A DNA stretch of 64,000 nt from NCBI GenBank assembly GCA_050251195.1, contig JBFWNG010000012.1:70444-134443 (forward strand), read 5' to 3'. Shown piece after piece: positions 1 through 7,973 of this stretch. The position numbers and the translations under genes are program-made. The stretch is from JBFWNG01 sp050251195. Lineage in GTDB: Bacteria; Bdellovibrionota_B; Oligoflexia; Oligoflexales; Oligoflexaceae. Under the pieces are notes generated by a model. It did not search any database. It saw nothing but the letters and a program-made list of their open reading frames with translations, and was not told where the DNA came from. Each line of letters starts with the position of its first letter. The stretch's first letter is position 1.

Positions 1-929
1 CCCCCTGTTTTCGATGCAGACAAAACTTGGTCTGGGCTTGGCGGTGTCCATTGCGCCACCGCGGCGCCGTTTTTCATAATAGAGGCTTTTCGGGCAAAGC
101 AAGCGAGTGGAACCTGCACGGCGGTTTCTACCTTTTTCAAGAAGTCGTCCATCATGCTTGCCGTGTCAAAAGGCCAGCCGATCATTCCGCCTCGTTTGGA
201 TTCTTCTACTTTTGGAAGAATGTTTTTGAGAAAATTTCCGTACTGTTGCGCTGCGGACTGAGGCACTGTGCAGGAGCTGAATTCCAGAGCTTCGGGTTCT
301 TCTTCTGGTACAGAATAGTAAAATCGGAAGCGCTTTTGATTGTCATCTGAAAACGAATTGATTGCTCTTTGCAGTATATCAGTGTTGCAGTTCCTTTCTA
401 AAAAACCACCTTTGCCGTCGTGAGAGGCGATATCCGTGATCATGAGCACTATATGCATATGATTGGGGTCTTTTTCTGTCTCCATAATTATTTTCGCGAG
501 TGCAAGGATGCCTGCTTCCTCACCGTCGCCACCGCCGTCCGCTACCTGCTTTGAAATGAACTTTTGAAAGGCCGAGAAATCATTCGAGCTGTTGAACTCA
601 TCGATAATTTCATCCTCAAAAGCGACTGCGCTCAGCTTAAGTTCTACGCCCTTTGCCTGAAGCGCTTTGGCAAAATCCAGTATGTTGGCTTTTATGGTGT
701 CAAGGGGTCCGTCCATACTTGCCGTGACGTCCAAAGCAAAATGGATGACGGTAGGTTGGATTCCGCCTTGGGTCTTATCTTCCATTTCGGCGTATTTTAC
801 GGCGTCGATTTGTAAGGGTGTATCGGGTATTGAAGCGCGGGTGCCAGAGAATGCGGTTTTAGAGTTCTTGCACGACGCAGAGAAGACTAGCAACGCGGCC
901 AGGATTTTGTGCACTTTCACCGAATACAT
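1..929 (-). CDS. VWA-domain lipoprotein, 3' end outside window
   Basis: An open frame runs leftward from ATG at 929 and leaves the window without a stop (about 309 codons visible). The N-terminus is a short lipoprotein signal ending in SASC-KNSK. At about residues 60-70 the product reads FALDVTASMDGPLD, a DxTxS form of the MIDAS metal site that starts von Willebrand factor A domains. Further on, DGGGDGEEAG and VLMITDIASHDGKGG fit the later VWA strands and acidic positions. The expected role is metal-dependent protein binding at the cell surface or periplasmic face. A second VWA lipoprotein lies at 16329-17543. The partner is unknown. Frame and VWA fold are well supported; function is not. Confidence 0.8.
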   Translation of the reverse strand, partial: MYSVKVHKILAALLVFSASCKNSKTAFSGTRASIPDTPLQIDAVKYAEMEDKTQGGIQPTVIHFALDVTASMDGPLDTIKANILDFAKALQAKGVELKLSAVAFEDEIIDEFNSSNDFSAFQKFISKQVADGGGDGEEAGILALAKIIMETEKDPNHMHIVLMITDIASHDGKGGFLERNCNTDILQRAINSFSDDNQKRFRFYYSVPEEEPEALEFSSCTVPQSAAQQYGNFLKNILPKVEESKRGGMIGWPFDTASMMDDFLKKVETAVQVPLACFARKASIMKNGAAVAQWTPPSPDQVLSASKTG

Positions 930-1003
930 AAATTTCCCATATCTTTAACGAGATAGGTATCGGCAAAAATGACAAAAGCTGGAGCGTCTTTTTCAAGGCC
1001 AAC

Positions 1004-1468
1004 TTAGAGCTGGAGTACATAGCTGATCATGAAACTCTGTTCTATTGCGCCCCGAACTTCGCCGATCCAGCCGTAAAGCTGCGTAATGTTAAATCCAATC
1101 AGGCTACTTCCCAGCTTGTAGTTGAAGCCGGTCATAAAGGAAGGACCGAAGACAATCTCGTCGCCAGCACCAGTGTCTATCCTAATGAGCCCAAATCCAG
1201 GGGATATGAAAAATGCCGCAACCTTTCCTGGGATATAAGGACGGAAGTATCCGCCGAGTGCGATCGCACCATTTTGGCCCTCTTTGGCATTTTCCAAAAA
1301 AATCCGCGAATATGCCCCGTACCCGAGCGCGGGTTTGGGATTTATCTCAAAATCTAGTCCCAGTCCGACCCCCCCTGCTTTGTCCATGGTGATCTCAGTG
1401 TACAACCTGTTGGCATATGTCTTTTGACATAATCCAAAGAACAGTAGGAAAAAAGCTAGTAATTTCAA
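1004..1468 (-). CDS. Small predicted outer-membrane beta-barrel protein
   Basis: A 154-aa product with a cleavable signal peptide (MKLLAFFLLFFGLC..TYA-N) and a body of alternating hydrophobic, Gly- and aromatic-rich strands (GYGAYSRIF, AFFISPGFGLI, MTGFNYKLG), ending in hydrophobic VLQL. This pattern fits a small outer-membrane barrel, though the last residue is Leu, not Phe. The start is TTG at 1468, chosen because GGAGG lies 6 nt upstream. It sits 75 bp downstream of the VWA gene start, on the same strand. No family recognised. Confidence 0.65.
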   Translation of the reverse strand: MKLLAFFLLFFGLCQKTYANRLYTEITMDKAGGVGLGLDFEINPKPALGYGAYSRIFLENAKEGQNGAIALGGYFRPYIPGKVAAFFISPGFGLIRIDTGAGDEIVFGPSFMTGFNYKLGSSLIGFNITQLYGWIGEVRGAIEQSFMISYVLQL

Positions 1469-1644
1469 AGTATTCCTCCGCTTTGCTTTCGGGAAGGCGC
1501 TGGTTGTTTGAGGGCAAATTTAAAGAGAGAGATGTTTAAAGGATAACAGTGTTAGGCATGATTTCCAAACCGCCTATTCGCTAAAGAAAACTGTAATTTT
1601 TGCCGATACGGTTCAAACGGGATTCGAGAAAAAGGAGATATGGA

Positions 1645-2715
1645 ATGTCTGTGCACAAATCCTTTCTAAATTGCGGGATGCGCTTGCTTATGGTGGGTAC
1701 TCTGAGCTTGGTCATTGGGCTTGTTGGGTGCAAGAAGAAGCCAAAGCCGGAGGATGCTGACGTGAAGGCTGCAGGTGGAAGCGGCGGCGGCGGCGGCGGG
1801 GAATTCCAACCACCCATGGATATGGATCCTGTAGAAAAAGCGGAGATCGCTGGCAAAATTAATAGCATACCGCCTCTTTTGGCCACTTGGCGAAGTCTAC
1901 TCATGAAAAAGCAGGAAGACACAATTAATCAGGATCCTGACAACACCTGGGACGATTGCGGTCGGCCCGCCGATAAAGACAAGGATGGCAAACGGACCAC
2001 AGCTCAGAATAAAGATTTCTACTTCTCAGATAGCGGATCGGGAGAGTATTTTTGTCAATTCCGTAATGTGACCTATAAGTCCAGCCACAATGTTTGGGCG
2101 AAAGTTACATGTGCTGAGAGAGACACTTCACCGTGGCATAATCTCCTGATTGGCGACGCGAATGCTGACGTCAAAATGGTATGCCCGGACGATTCCAAAA
2201 CGGAGGAATATTTCAACGAAACTTCCTCGGAAGAAATCGACGCAAACGGCGTAACGGTAAAGCAGATTAAAACGAAGATTTATCATAAATGTTCACAAGG
2301 AAAGACGCCCGAGGGAAAATTTGAGTTGAATTGCATTGTTCAAAATTATGATTCGAGAAAATATTCTGATAACGACGCCACAACTGACAGTGCTGTGGAC
2401 TACTGGGGCGTTCAATTGACAGCTTCAAAGTTTGGAAAAGACGATCAATATTACACGACAGGGTCTGCGACCTTCCAATACAACAACTGGAAAGGCAACG
2501 TAACCTTTAAAGGCAATACAGTCCCTTCTGAATGGAAGGCTAACAGTACCGCTAACGAGCCAATGCAAGGAACGTTATCAGCGGCGGGCGGCGGCGCTAT
2601 GGGCGGAGATCCCATGGGCGGCGGCACGGGTGCAGTTGACGGAGCGGGTGGCGAAACGGGAACTACCGGCGGCACGGAACCACAAGGTTTGGAAGATTTA
2701 CTGAACGACCCTTGA
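1645..2715 (+). CDS. Lipoprotein of unknown function with Gly-rich linkers
   Basis: A 356-aa product. The start is ATG 1645, preceded by AAAGGAG about 8 nt away; an upstream in-frame ATG at 1600 has no ribosome site and would hide the signal. The lipobox is GLVGC-KKKP. Right after it comes a low-complexity Gly tract (residues about 36-45). The globular middle has several Cys (CGRP, EYFCQF, KVTCAER, MVCPDD, YHKCSQG, LNCIVQ) that could form periplasmic disulfides. The last 50 residues are again Gly/Ala-rich (AAGGGAMGGDP). I do not recognise the middle domain. It is convergent with the YCII gene, 15 bp downstream. Confidence 0.75.
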   Translation: MSVHKSFLNCGMRLLMVGTLSLVIGLVGCKKKPKPEDADVKAAGGSGGGGGGEFQPPMDMDPVEKAEIAGKINSIPPLLATWRSLLMKKQEDTINQDPDNTWDDCGRPADKDKDGKRTTAQNKDFYFSDSGSGEYFCQFRNVTYKSSHNVWAKVTCAERDTSPWHNLLIGDANADVKMVCPDDSKTEEYFNETSSEEIDANGVTVKQIKTKIYHKCSQGKTPEGKFELNCIVQNYDSRKYSDNDATTDSAVDYWGVQLTASKFGKDDQYYTTGSATFQYNNWKGNVTFKGNTVPSEWKANSTANEPMQGTLSAAGGGAMGGDPMGGGTGAVDGAGGETGTTGGTEPQGLEDLLNDP

Positions 2716-2730
2716 TCGCCTTATCTTGGA

Positions 2731-3057
2731 CTACCAAATATTCCACTTCTTTGCGGCATTTGAAACCATGAGGAGCTTAAAGGGCGCGAGCTCGGCTGTC
2801 ATAACTCCCCCAACGATACAGGGATCGTCGTTCATAAACTGCTTCGCTTCTTGTTCCGAAGCATCTTCAAAAATGACGATCCCGTAATTTTTTTTCGGCT
2901 CTTGATCGGAGCGACCCACAACGTGAACCTTGCCTGTTGTAACACCTTTATGCAAATACTCAGCATGCCGCTTGAAGGTCTCCTGGACCTTTTCGTCCCA
3001 AGTAGAAAAATCATAGTACCTAGGTTGCAACGCCAGCTTGTAAACATATAGGGCCAT
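2731..3057 (-). CDS. YCII-related (YciI-like) domain protein
   Basis: A 108-aa cytoplasmic protein with the layout of the YCII fold: RHAEYLHKGVTTGKVHVVGR near the middle, then GIVIFEDASEQEAKQFMNDDP and a C-terminal strand (AELAPFKLLMV). The DDP after the helix matches the family's DPF-type motif. YciI-like proteins are small, often dimeric ferredoxin-fold proteins; some act as hydrolases or dehalogenases, most are uncharacterised. AAGGGGGATC lies just upstream of the ATG. It stands alone between convergent lipoproteins. Confidence 0.75.
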   Translation of the reverse strand: MALYVYKLALQPRYYDFSTWDEKVQETFKRHAEYLHKGVTTGKVHVVGRSDQEPKKNYGIVIFEDASEQEAKQFMNDDPCIVGGVMTAELAPFKLLMVSNAAKKWNIW

Positions 3058-3164
3058 TCTTTGATCCCCCTTTTGGATTTATTTTCGCATGGAGGTAGTG
3101 GGAGCGCCACTTTTATTCAAGGCGAGGCGATCCGGCATTCGAAGAATGCCGAATCGGATAGAAA

Positions 3165-3896
3165 TTACTTTGTAGGATAGATTTGTTGGGTGGTGAGTTT
3201 AGCAAGGCCAGAGAAAAGGCTCGCAGGGATCTCGCTCACATCGAGTTTTATTGTCGATTTTTCGTTGATGAAAACAGAGTCGCCGGCAGCGCCGAGTTCG
3301 CAAAGGGGGCCGCATTCTTCGGGGTCAATACCCTTGAATGTAGCAGTTAATTTGATGGTCACAGACTGATCTTGAGCAACGATGCGTTTTGCGATCAATT
3401 TAAATTCGCCTCCGCCCGGCGCAATAGTGCCGATGTTGAGACTATATTCGCCAGGTTGAAGCGTCGTCGGTAGGGAAGATACCGGATCTGAGTTGGTGAG
3501 GTACTCAAACGCTGTGATCTTCTTTACGGTCACCTTAACGGTTTCGCCGGATGCCAGTTTATCGTTAAAACTCAGGACGCCTGCCTCATAAAATTCGATC
3601 TCGATGGAAGCAGATGAACCAGGCAAGTGCGTGGCGGCATCACACGCTTCGTTGAGGCGCTCAATTAAAAGCTCGCGGCCGAAAGAACGCTCTACTTCAC
3701 TAACGTTATAATTGCCTGCGCAAGCTTCGTCGCCGCGAACATCAACGAGATAGTGACCACTTTCGACGTTCACTGTTTTCTGCTGAGCGGTTGGAGCATC
3801 ATCTGACAGATTTGCAGAGGGTCCTTTGCCGCAAGAAGCGGTTAGAAGGGCAAATCCCAAATAGAGTGCTTTGTAAAAGAGGGTTTGATTCTTCAT
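3165..3896 (-). CDS. Lipoprotein of unknown function
   Basis: A 243-aa product with signal peptide and lipobox LLTASC-GKGP, preceded by AGGAG. The mature part begins with a short disordered stretch (SANLSDDAPTAQQ) and continues as a mostly beta protein (VNVESGHYLVDVRGDEAC, VKVTVKKITAF, SLNIGTIAPGGGEF, VTIKLTATFKGI). Paired Cys (EECGPLCELG) may form a disulfide. Family not recognised. Confidence 0.7.
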   Translation of the reverse strand: MKNQTLFYKALYLGFALLTASCGKGPSANLSDDAPTAQQKTVNVESGHYLVDVRGDEACAGNYNVSEVERSFGRELLIERLNEACDAATHLPGSSASIEIEFYEAGVLSFNDKLASGETVKVTVKKITAFEYLTNSDPVSSLPTTLQPGEYSLNIGTIAPGGGEFKLIAKRIVAQDQSVTIKLTATFKGIDPEECGPLCELGAAGDSVFINEKSTIKLDVSEIPASLFSGLAKLTTQQIYPTK

Positions 3897-4435
3897 AGTC
3901 TATTTCTCCTAGTTGTTTCGCATGTGCGTGATTGCACGTACGGATGAACTGCATTTCAAAATCCAATTTCTAGCCATTCAGGACAATACTGTTCCCGACC
4001 AGAGGAACAGTCTCCGGTATCGAGCTAGCGACCTGATTTTGCAAGGGTTGGCGGTGATGGCCGTTCGAAGCCTCGTTTTGACAGATATTCGAGTCGCTGT
4101 CTATGACCTTGCCAGTGTCTTCTTAGTTGACGCGTGAAGCGAGAACTCCGTGCTTCACGGAGCGAATTGTAACAGAAATTTTTTGCGGGACAATTAAGAT
4201 CAGCCTTTTTGGCTCACAAAGCGTTCCCCGGCAAGGGAACACCTCCAAGCGTTGCTTGGCGAAACGAGTATACCAAGCTTCACAAAGGTCGGTGTCAGAA
4301 ATAGACCAAGTCGTCCTGCTTCTTGACAGTCTCTTTTTCGTAACTAACGATAATTTCAAAGATTATTAACAAGGTCAATCTGGCAGAGTAATTGCTAAAA
4401 GGGTGGGAGCTCCGAAGAGCTGATGGTGCAAGGAA
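3897..4435. other. Gene-poor gap with a cluster of short hairpins
   Basis: No gene with start signals is seen here. Three simple stem-loops lie close together: CGTGAAGC/GCTTCACG at 4133-4159, GTTCCC/GGGAAC at 4223-4240, and CCAAGC-GTT-GCTTGG at 4245-4259. Together they could be part of a structured RNA or REP-like sequence ahead of the regulator at 4436. None is followed by a clear T tract, so a plain terminator is less likely. Confidence 0.35.
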
Positions 4436-4885
4436 ATGAATCCGCTCCTCCAAATATATAACCAGAGAAGATCCGTAAACCGGAGGTACTCGCTTCGAGC
4501 TTTTGCGCGCGATCTTGGATTAAGTCGCAGCACCGTCTCAGATCTCGTGAGAGGTAAGCGGCCGCTTAGTGTTGCGGCTTTGGAGAAAATTGAAAACAAA
4601 AACCGTCTTTCAGTAGCGGAACTCCGTCAAATAGCTGTCGTGCGAGCTCAACAAAGTTTCGCGAGCTTTCCTAGCATCGAAGAGTGTAAACTTCTCGACG
4701 GACGTCAATATTTGGTCAAGCGAAAAACCGTAAAATTGGATCCGGAAAAGATCGAAGAATTGGTTGCGGAAATCATGCGGTTTCATCGAGATCTAGCCAG
4801 ATTCGAATCCTCAGAAGACGACTCCATTGCACACGTTGTAGAATTGAAATTTTTTCCATGTACGGACGAAGGCGAGAAGTACTAA
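4436..4885 (+). CDS. Short TIGR02147-like HTH regulator
   Basis: A 149-aa protein. Residues 1-55 carry a helix-turn-helix of the TIGR02147 kind: YSLRAFARDLGLSRSTVSDL followed by VRGKRPLSVAALEKI. The C-terminus (KIEELVAEIMRFHRDLARFE, then VVELKFFPCT) resembles the end of full TIGR02147 proteins, where a helix is followed by a strand ending in FP. Family members are usually 260-290 aa, so about 120 central residues are missing; it may be a natural short form. The stop overlaps the end of the convergent lipoprotein by 4 nt. Targets unknown. The SD is weak: GCAAGGAA lies just upstream of the ATG. Confidence 0.7.
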   Translation: MNPLLQIYNQRRSVNRRYSLRAFARDLGLSRSTVSDLVRGKRPLSVAALEKIENKNRLSVAELRQIAVVRAQQSFASFPSIEECKLLDGRQYLVKRKTVKLDPEKIEELVAEIMRFHRDLARFESSEDDSIAHVVELKFFPCTDEGEKY

Positions 4886-5580
4886 TTGTATCCGTTTTGT
4901 AGCGGGTTGTTCTTGCGGAAAAATGGGAACTTCGTTCTTACGTCACGCGGTCTTGTCAGGGGCGAGTCGCCGTCGCCAGTTGTAAAATCGCCATCGACCA
5001 AGAACTGCTCGTCGTAAGCGATTATCGAGTACACGACTTTGCCAGGTTCGTGCGGAATTACCGCAGTATCCGGTGTATAAGCCCTGCCGCCAACTTCCTT
5101 ATAGATGCCAGGCTGCCAATCAGAATAACCATAGCCGTTGTTTTGGTTATACGTTGCGATCAGCGCATCTTGATAGATGGCGAGTTCGGTTTTGAGAAAG
5201 ACCCAATTGATTTCGTGGGTATTGGGAACGGGGCTATGATCGACGGAGTCCCCCACGACGTAAGTATGATGAACAATGACGTCCCTATAAATTGAAGTAC
5301 ATTCCTTCTCTTTATAGGTTAGAGTTCGATTAATAAATTGCTTTTCATTGTAGCGAAACTCGTATCTAACCCAGGCCGTATCATTGTTCGGTATGGGCTG
5401 ACAAGCGGTCGCCCAAATGCCGATGAGACCCGCCGTGAAGGCGTCTAAGGAATCCCCTGCAATGGAGTCTTTGCCGTCTTTGCTGCCCTTAGAAGGCCCC
5501 GTGACTGTATCAGAAGACGTGTTCGCACATGCAGATAATAATCCGATCAGAAAAGCTGTTATTGCAGTGTGCCGTAGCAT
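4882..5580 (-). CDS. Lipoprotein with an LxGxW-type beta domain
   Basis: A 232-aa product with lipobox GLLSAC-ANTS and a Lys/Gly/Asp linker (GPSKGSKDGKD). The body starts with LIGIWATACQPIPNND and continues with beta strands (WVRYEFRYNEKQFINRTL, IYRDVIVHHTYVVGD). The opening LxGxWxxxC and the overall order resemble the product of 37885-38592 (LRGVWKTGCTP) and, more loosely, 17555-18241 (LVGTW), so these are probable paralogues with a lipocalin-like barrel. Ligand unknown. Confidence 0.65.
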   Translation of the reverse strand: MLRHTAITAFLIGLLSACANTSSDTVTGPSKGSKDGKDSIAGDSLDAFTAGLIGIWATACQPIPNNDTAWVRYEFRYNEKQFINRTLTYKEKECTSIYRDVIVHHTYVVGDSVDHSPVPNTHEINWVFLKTELAIYQDALIATYNQNNGYGYSDWQPGIYKEVGGRAYTPDTAVIPHEPGKVVYSIIAYDEQFLVDGDFTTGDGDSPLTRPRDVRTKFPFFRKNNPLQNGYN

Positions 5581-5759
5581 GACGTCGTCCCCAGTAAGGT
5601 TCGAGTTTCCTTTCTCTTCGGATCTTTGGTACTTGAAAGTGAGAAAGGCTGGAATATATAGGAGTTATAGTTCGTTATAGGTGGAATTTCTGTGAGAGTC
5701 CTTAGCAAGGATTCATCAATACTCTGGAAGACTTAAGCTTGAGTAAAAGAGCAATTTAA

Positions 5760-7100
5760 GTGATCATGGTCGTTATGTTTGGACCCCAGGTGAAAAAAAA
5801 CTACCTACCAAGAAGCGTGAAAGCGGCGCTTGTTGCCATGACGCTCAGTGGATCCGTACACGCCTCGCCTCTCACTCTTAAACAAACGGTGATGTTCGCG
5901 CTCGACAACTCACCCGCTGGTCAGAAGGGCGCTATCGAAAAGACCATAGCGACTCGAAATGTGGATACCAATTACTATACGTTTTTCCCTCAAGCCGGCC
6001 TGACCGCTCAGCATGGATTCAAACGGTCCCAACCCGAGATCGAGGGGGAACAGTCATCTCCGTGGGTAAGTTCCCTGCGGTTATCCCTTACGGAAAATAT
6101 CTACAATAATGGCAAGGACGAAGCGAACTATGATCTCGCGTTGCTTCAACAGGACCTGGTCAATGAACAGAATGAAAGGATCCAAGCTGATCTGACCCTC
6201 GCGGTCGTAGAAGCTTTCTACGACCTTTCATTGAAGATCGCTGATGAAAAGATCGTCGCCGACAACTTATTGCTGCTTCGCAAACAACTCAAAACGATGG
6301 AAGCCTATTATCGCCAAGGACTTAAAGAAAAAAACGCTTATTTGCGGATCCGGTCACAGGTGCAGCGAGCCGTGCTCGAACATAAGGCAGCTCAGGACGA
6401 TGTCATCAAGGCGTCTAACGCACTGAAAGCCCTCATGGGAAATGTTCCTGCCGATACCGAATTCGCAGTCCTCGAACCCAAGAGTCTTGAAGCTGAGTAT
6501 ACAGCAGCGCGCTCTCCAGCTCTGGAAAATCATTACGAGACACATGAAAACCGAATTCTGGGCCAAATCGCGGACAAATCCATTGAGGTTACCAAAAAGG
6601 AAAACGGTCTCATTGTAAGCCTTGGCGCCGATTTAGGTTACGGCAGTTCTCAATACATGGGGACAGGAGATAGATTTGACGAGAACGACCGCGCGGATTG
6701 GTCAGTGGTTCTGGAGTTGAATTACCCGCTTTGGGATTGGGGAACCTACAGACGGAATATTGCCAATAAGGTTTCTGAGCGCGAGAAGGTTCGATTATCC
6801 GCTGCTGAGAAAGACCTGGAACTCAAGAAGCGGCTTGAGGATCTGCGGATCGACTACGGTCGGTCGATCGAAACGTTTCGCTTAAACACTGAACTATTGC
6901 GTCTTGAACAGGAAAGTTTTGATCTCCTTCAAAGAGAGTATCGCCTGGGTAAAATTTCGTACATCGATCTCATTACGAGTTTTGAAACCTTGTTTTCCGC
7001 CCGTTCTGCATACACTGCCTCATATTTTGCAGTTATGCGGAATCACGCGCGGTCGTTATATCATGATCGAGGACTTTATGATTGGGTTAAGAAAATTTAG
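5760..7100 (+). CDS. TolC-family outer-membrane efflux protein
   Basis: A 446-aa product, the usual length for TolC-like channels. It has a signal region (LVAMTLSGSVHA-S), then long amphipathic coiled-coil helices arranged twice, with an interior strand pair (SLRLSLTENIYNNGKDEANY; VLELNYPLWDWGTYRRNIAN). The second ends in the typical PLWDWG loop. It should form the trimeric outer-membrane duct. It is the first gene of a three-gene operon with the adaptor and MacB-type transporter that follow. The start is GTG 5760; in-frame ATG 5775 and GTG 5790 are alternatives and all keep the signal peptide. The 3' end overlaps the next gene. Confidence 0.9.
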   Translation: MIMVVMFGPQVKKNYLPRSVKAALVAMTLSGSVHASPLTLKQTVMFALDNSPAGQKGAIEKTIATRNVDTNYYTFFPQAGLTAQHGFKRSQPEIEGEQSSPWVSSLRLSLTENIYNNGKDEANYDLALLQQDLVNEQNERIQADLTLAVVEAFYDLSLKIADEKIVADNLLLLRKQLKTMEAYYRQGLKEKNAYLRIRSQVQRAVLEHKAAQDDVIKASNALKALMGNVPADTEFAVLEPKSLEAEYTAARSPALENHYETHENRILGQIADKSIEVTKKENGLIVSLGADLGYGSSQYMGTGDRFDENDRADWSVVLELNYPLWDWGTYRRNIANKVSEREKVRLSAAEKDLELKKRLEDLRIDYGRSIETFRLNTELLRLEQESFDLLQREYRLGKISYIDLITSFETLFSARSAYTASYFAVMRNHARSLYHDRGLYDWVKKI

Positions 7101-7962
7101 TCTACTGGCACTTGTTCTATTGATTGGGGTAGGCATTTTCTATCTGCGAAAGATTGGGATGCCGGGAGCAAAGACCCAGGAGGATCATTCCAAGGTGGGC
7201 TCAGTAACGACGGGTGACATTATCCAACGCGTAACCGTGTCGGGCACTATTGCGCCCTGGCGGACCACGGAGATAAAGCCTCCTTATGATGGCTACGTGC
7301 AAAAGGTATTCGTAAAGGTAGGAGAAAAGGTAAAGCCAGGAGCTCCGATTGTCACCATCGCAGAATCGTTGAGCATCGCTTCGGACCCAGGATTTCCGAT
7401 TAGGGCTCCTCTCGGCGGCGAAGTGGTGGCGGTGAACGTCAACGAGGGGCAAAATGTTACCAAAGCTGGTAGTTCTTTTGACGGAACCAGCGCGTTTCTT
7501 GTTCGGATCGATGACACGTCCGAACTTTACGCCATGGTTGACATGCCTGAGCTTGAATACGCAAAAGTCGAGATGGGGGACAAGGCTACTATCCGCGCTG
7601 GTGCCATCCTGGGAAAAACCTATAAAGGAACGGTTATGCAGATGGCTTTGGCATCTAAGGCACAAGAACGCTGGGGTCAGAAAAAAGTCGAATTTCCGGT
7701 CAAAATCCGCCTCGATGATCCGGATCGAAACCTTAAGTCAGGGATGTCCGTTATTATCGACATTATCACGGCGCGTAAAGACAAAGTCCTAACCTTACGA
7801 CACGAGTTTATTGAGAAACGCAACAACGACTACTTTGTCACCAAGAAAACGGGGGAGAAGGTAAAGGTAGTCCTCGGTCTTCAGGATGAGATGGCTGCTG
7901 AAATCGTCTCTGGCGTCCAGGACGGTGAACAGGTGCAGATGATCGATTTTCTCGCTATATAA
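7078..7962 (+). CDS. MacA/HlyD-type periplasmic adaptor
   Basis: A 294-aa product from ATG 7078, supported by GAGGA just upstream; ATG 7063 is an alternative. It overlaps the TolC-like gene by about 23 nt. It has one N-terminal membrane segment (FSLLALVLLIGVGIFYL). A lipoyl/barrel-sandwich half domain follows (VTVSGTIAPWRTTEIKPPYD; VQKVFVKVGEKVKPGAPIV; GGEVVAVNVNEGQNVT), then a beta-barrel and membrane-proximal domain (MSVIIDIITARKDKVLTL). No long alpha-hairpin is seen between the lipoyl halves, so it is short compared with MacA (about 370 aa). It should bridge the MacB-like pump and the TolC-like channel. Confidence 0.88.
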   Translation: MIGLRKFSLLALVLLIGVGIFYLRKIGMPGAKTQEDHSKVGSVTTGDIIQRVTVSGTIAPWRTTEIKPPYDGYVQKVFVKVGEKVKPGAPIVTIAESLSIASDPGFPIRAPLGGEVVAVNVNEGQNVTKAGSSFDGTSAFLVRIDDTSELYAMVDMPELEYAKVEMGDKATIRAGAILGKTYKGTVMQMALASKAQERWGQKKVEFPVKIRLDDPDRNLKSGMSVIIDIITARKDKVLTLRHEFIEKRNNDYFVTKKTGEKVKVVLGLQDEMAAEIVSGVQDGEQVQMIDFLAI

Positions 7963-7973
7963 GAGGCGTCCAA

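Noticed and set aside
27..948. Plus-strand frames of 107, 83 and 93 aa
   Set aside because: They are shadows of the VWA lipoprotein on the minus strand, which has a lipobox and MIDAS motif.
2451..2675. 74-aa Pro-rich minus-strand frame
   Set aside because: Mirror image of the Gly-rich tail of the lipoprotein on the plus strand.
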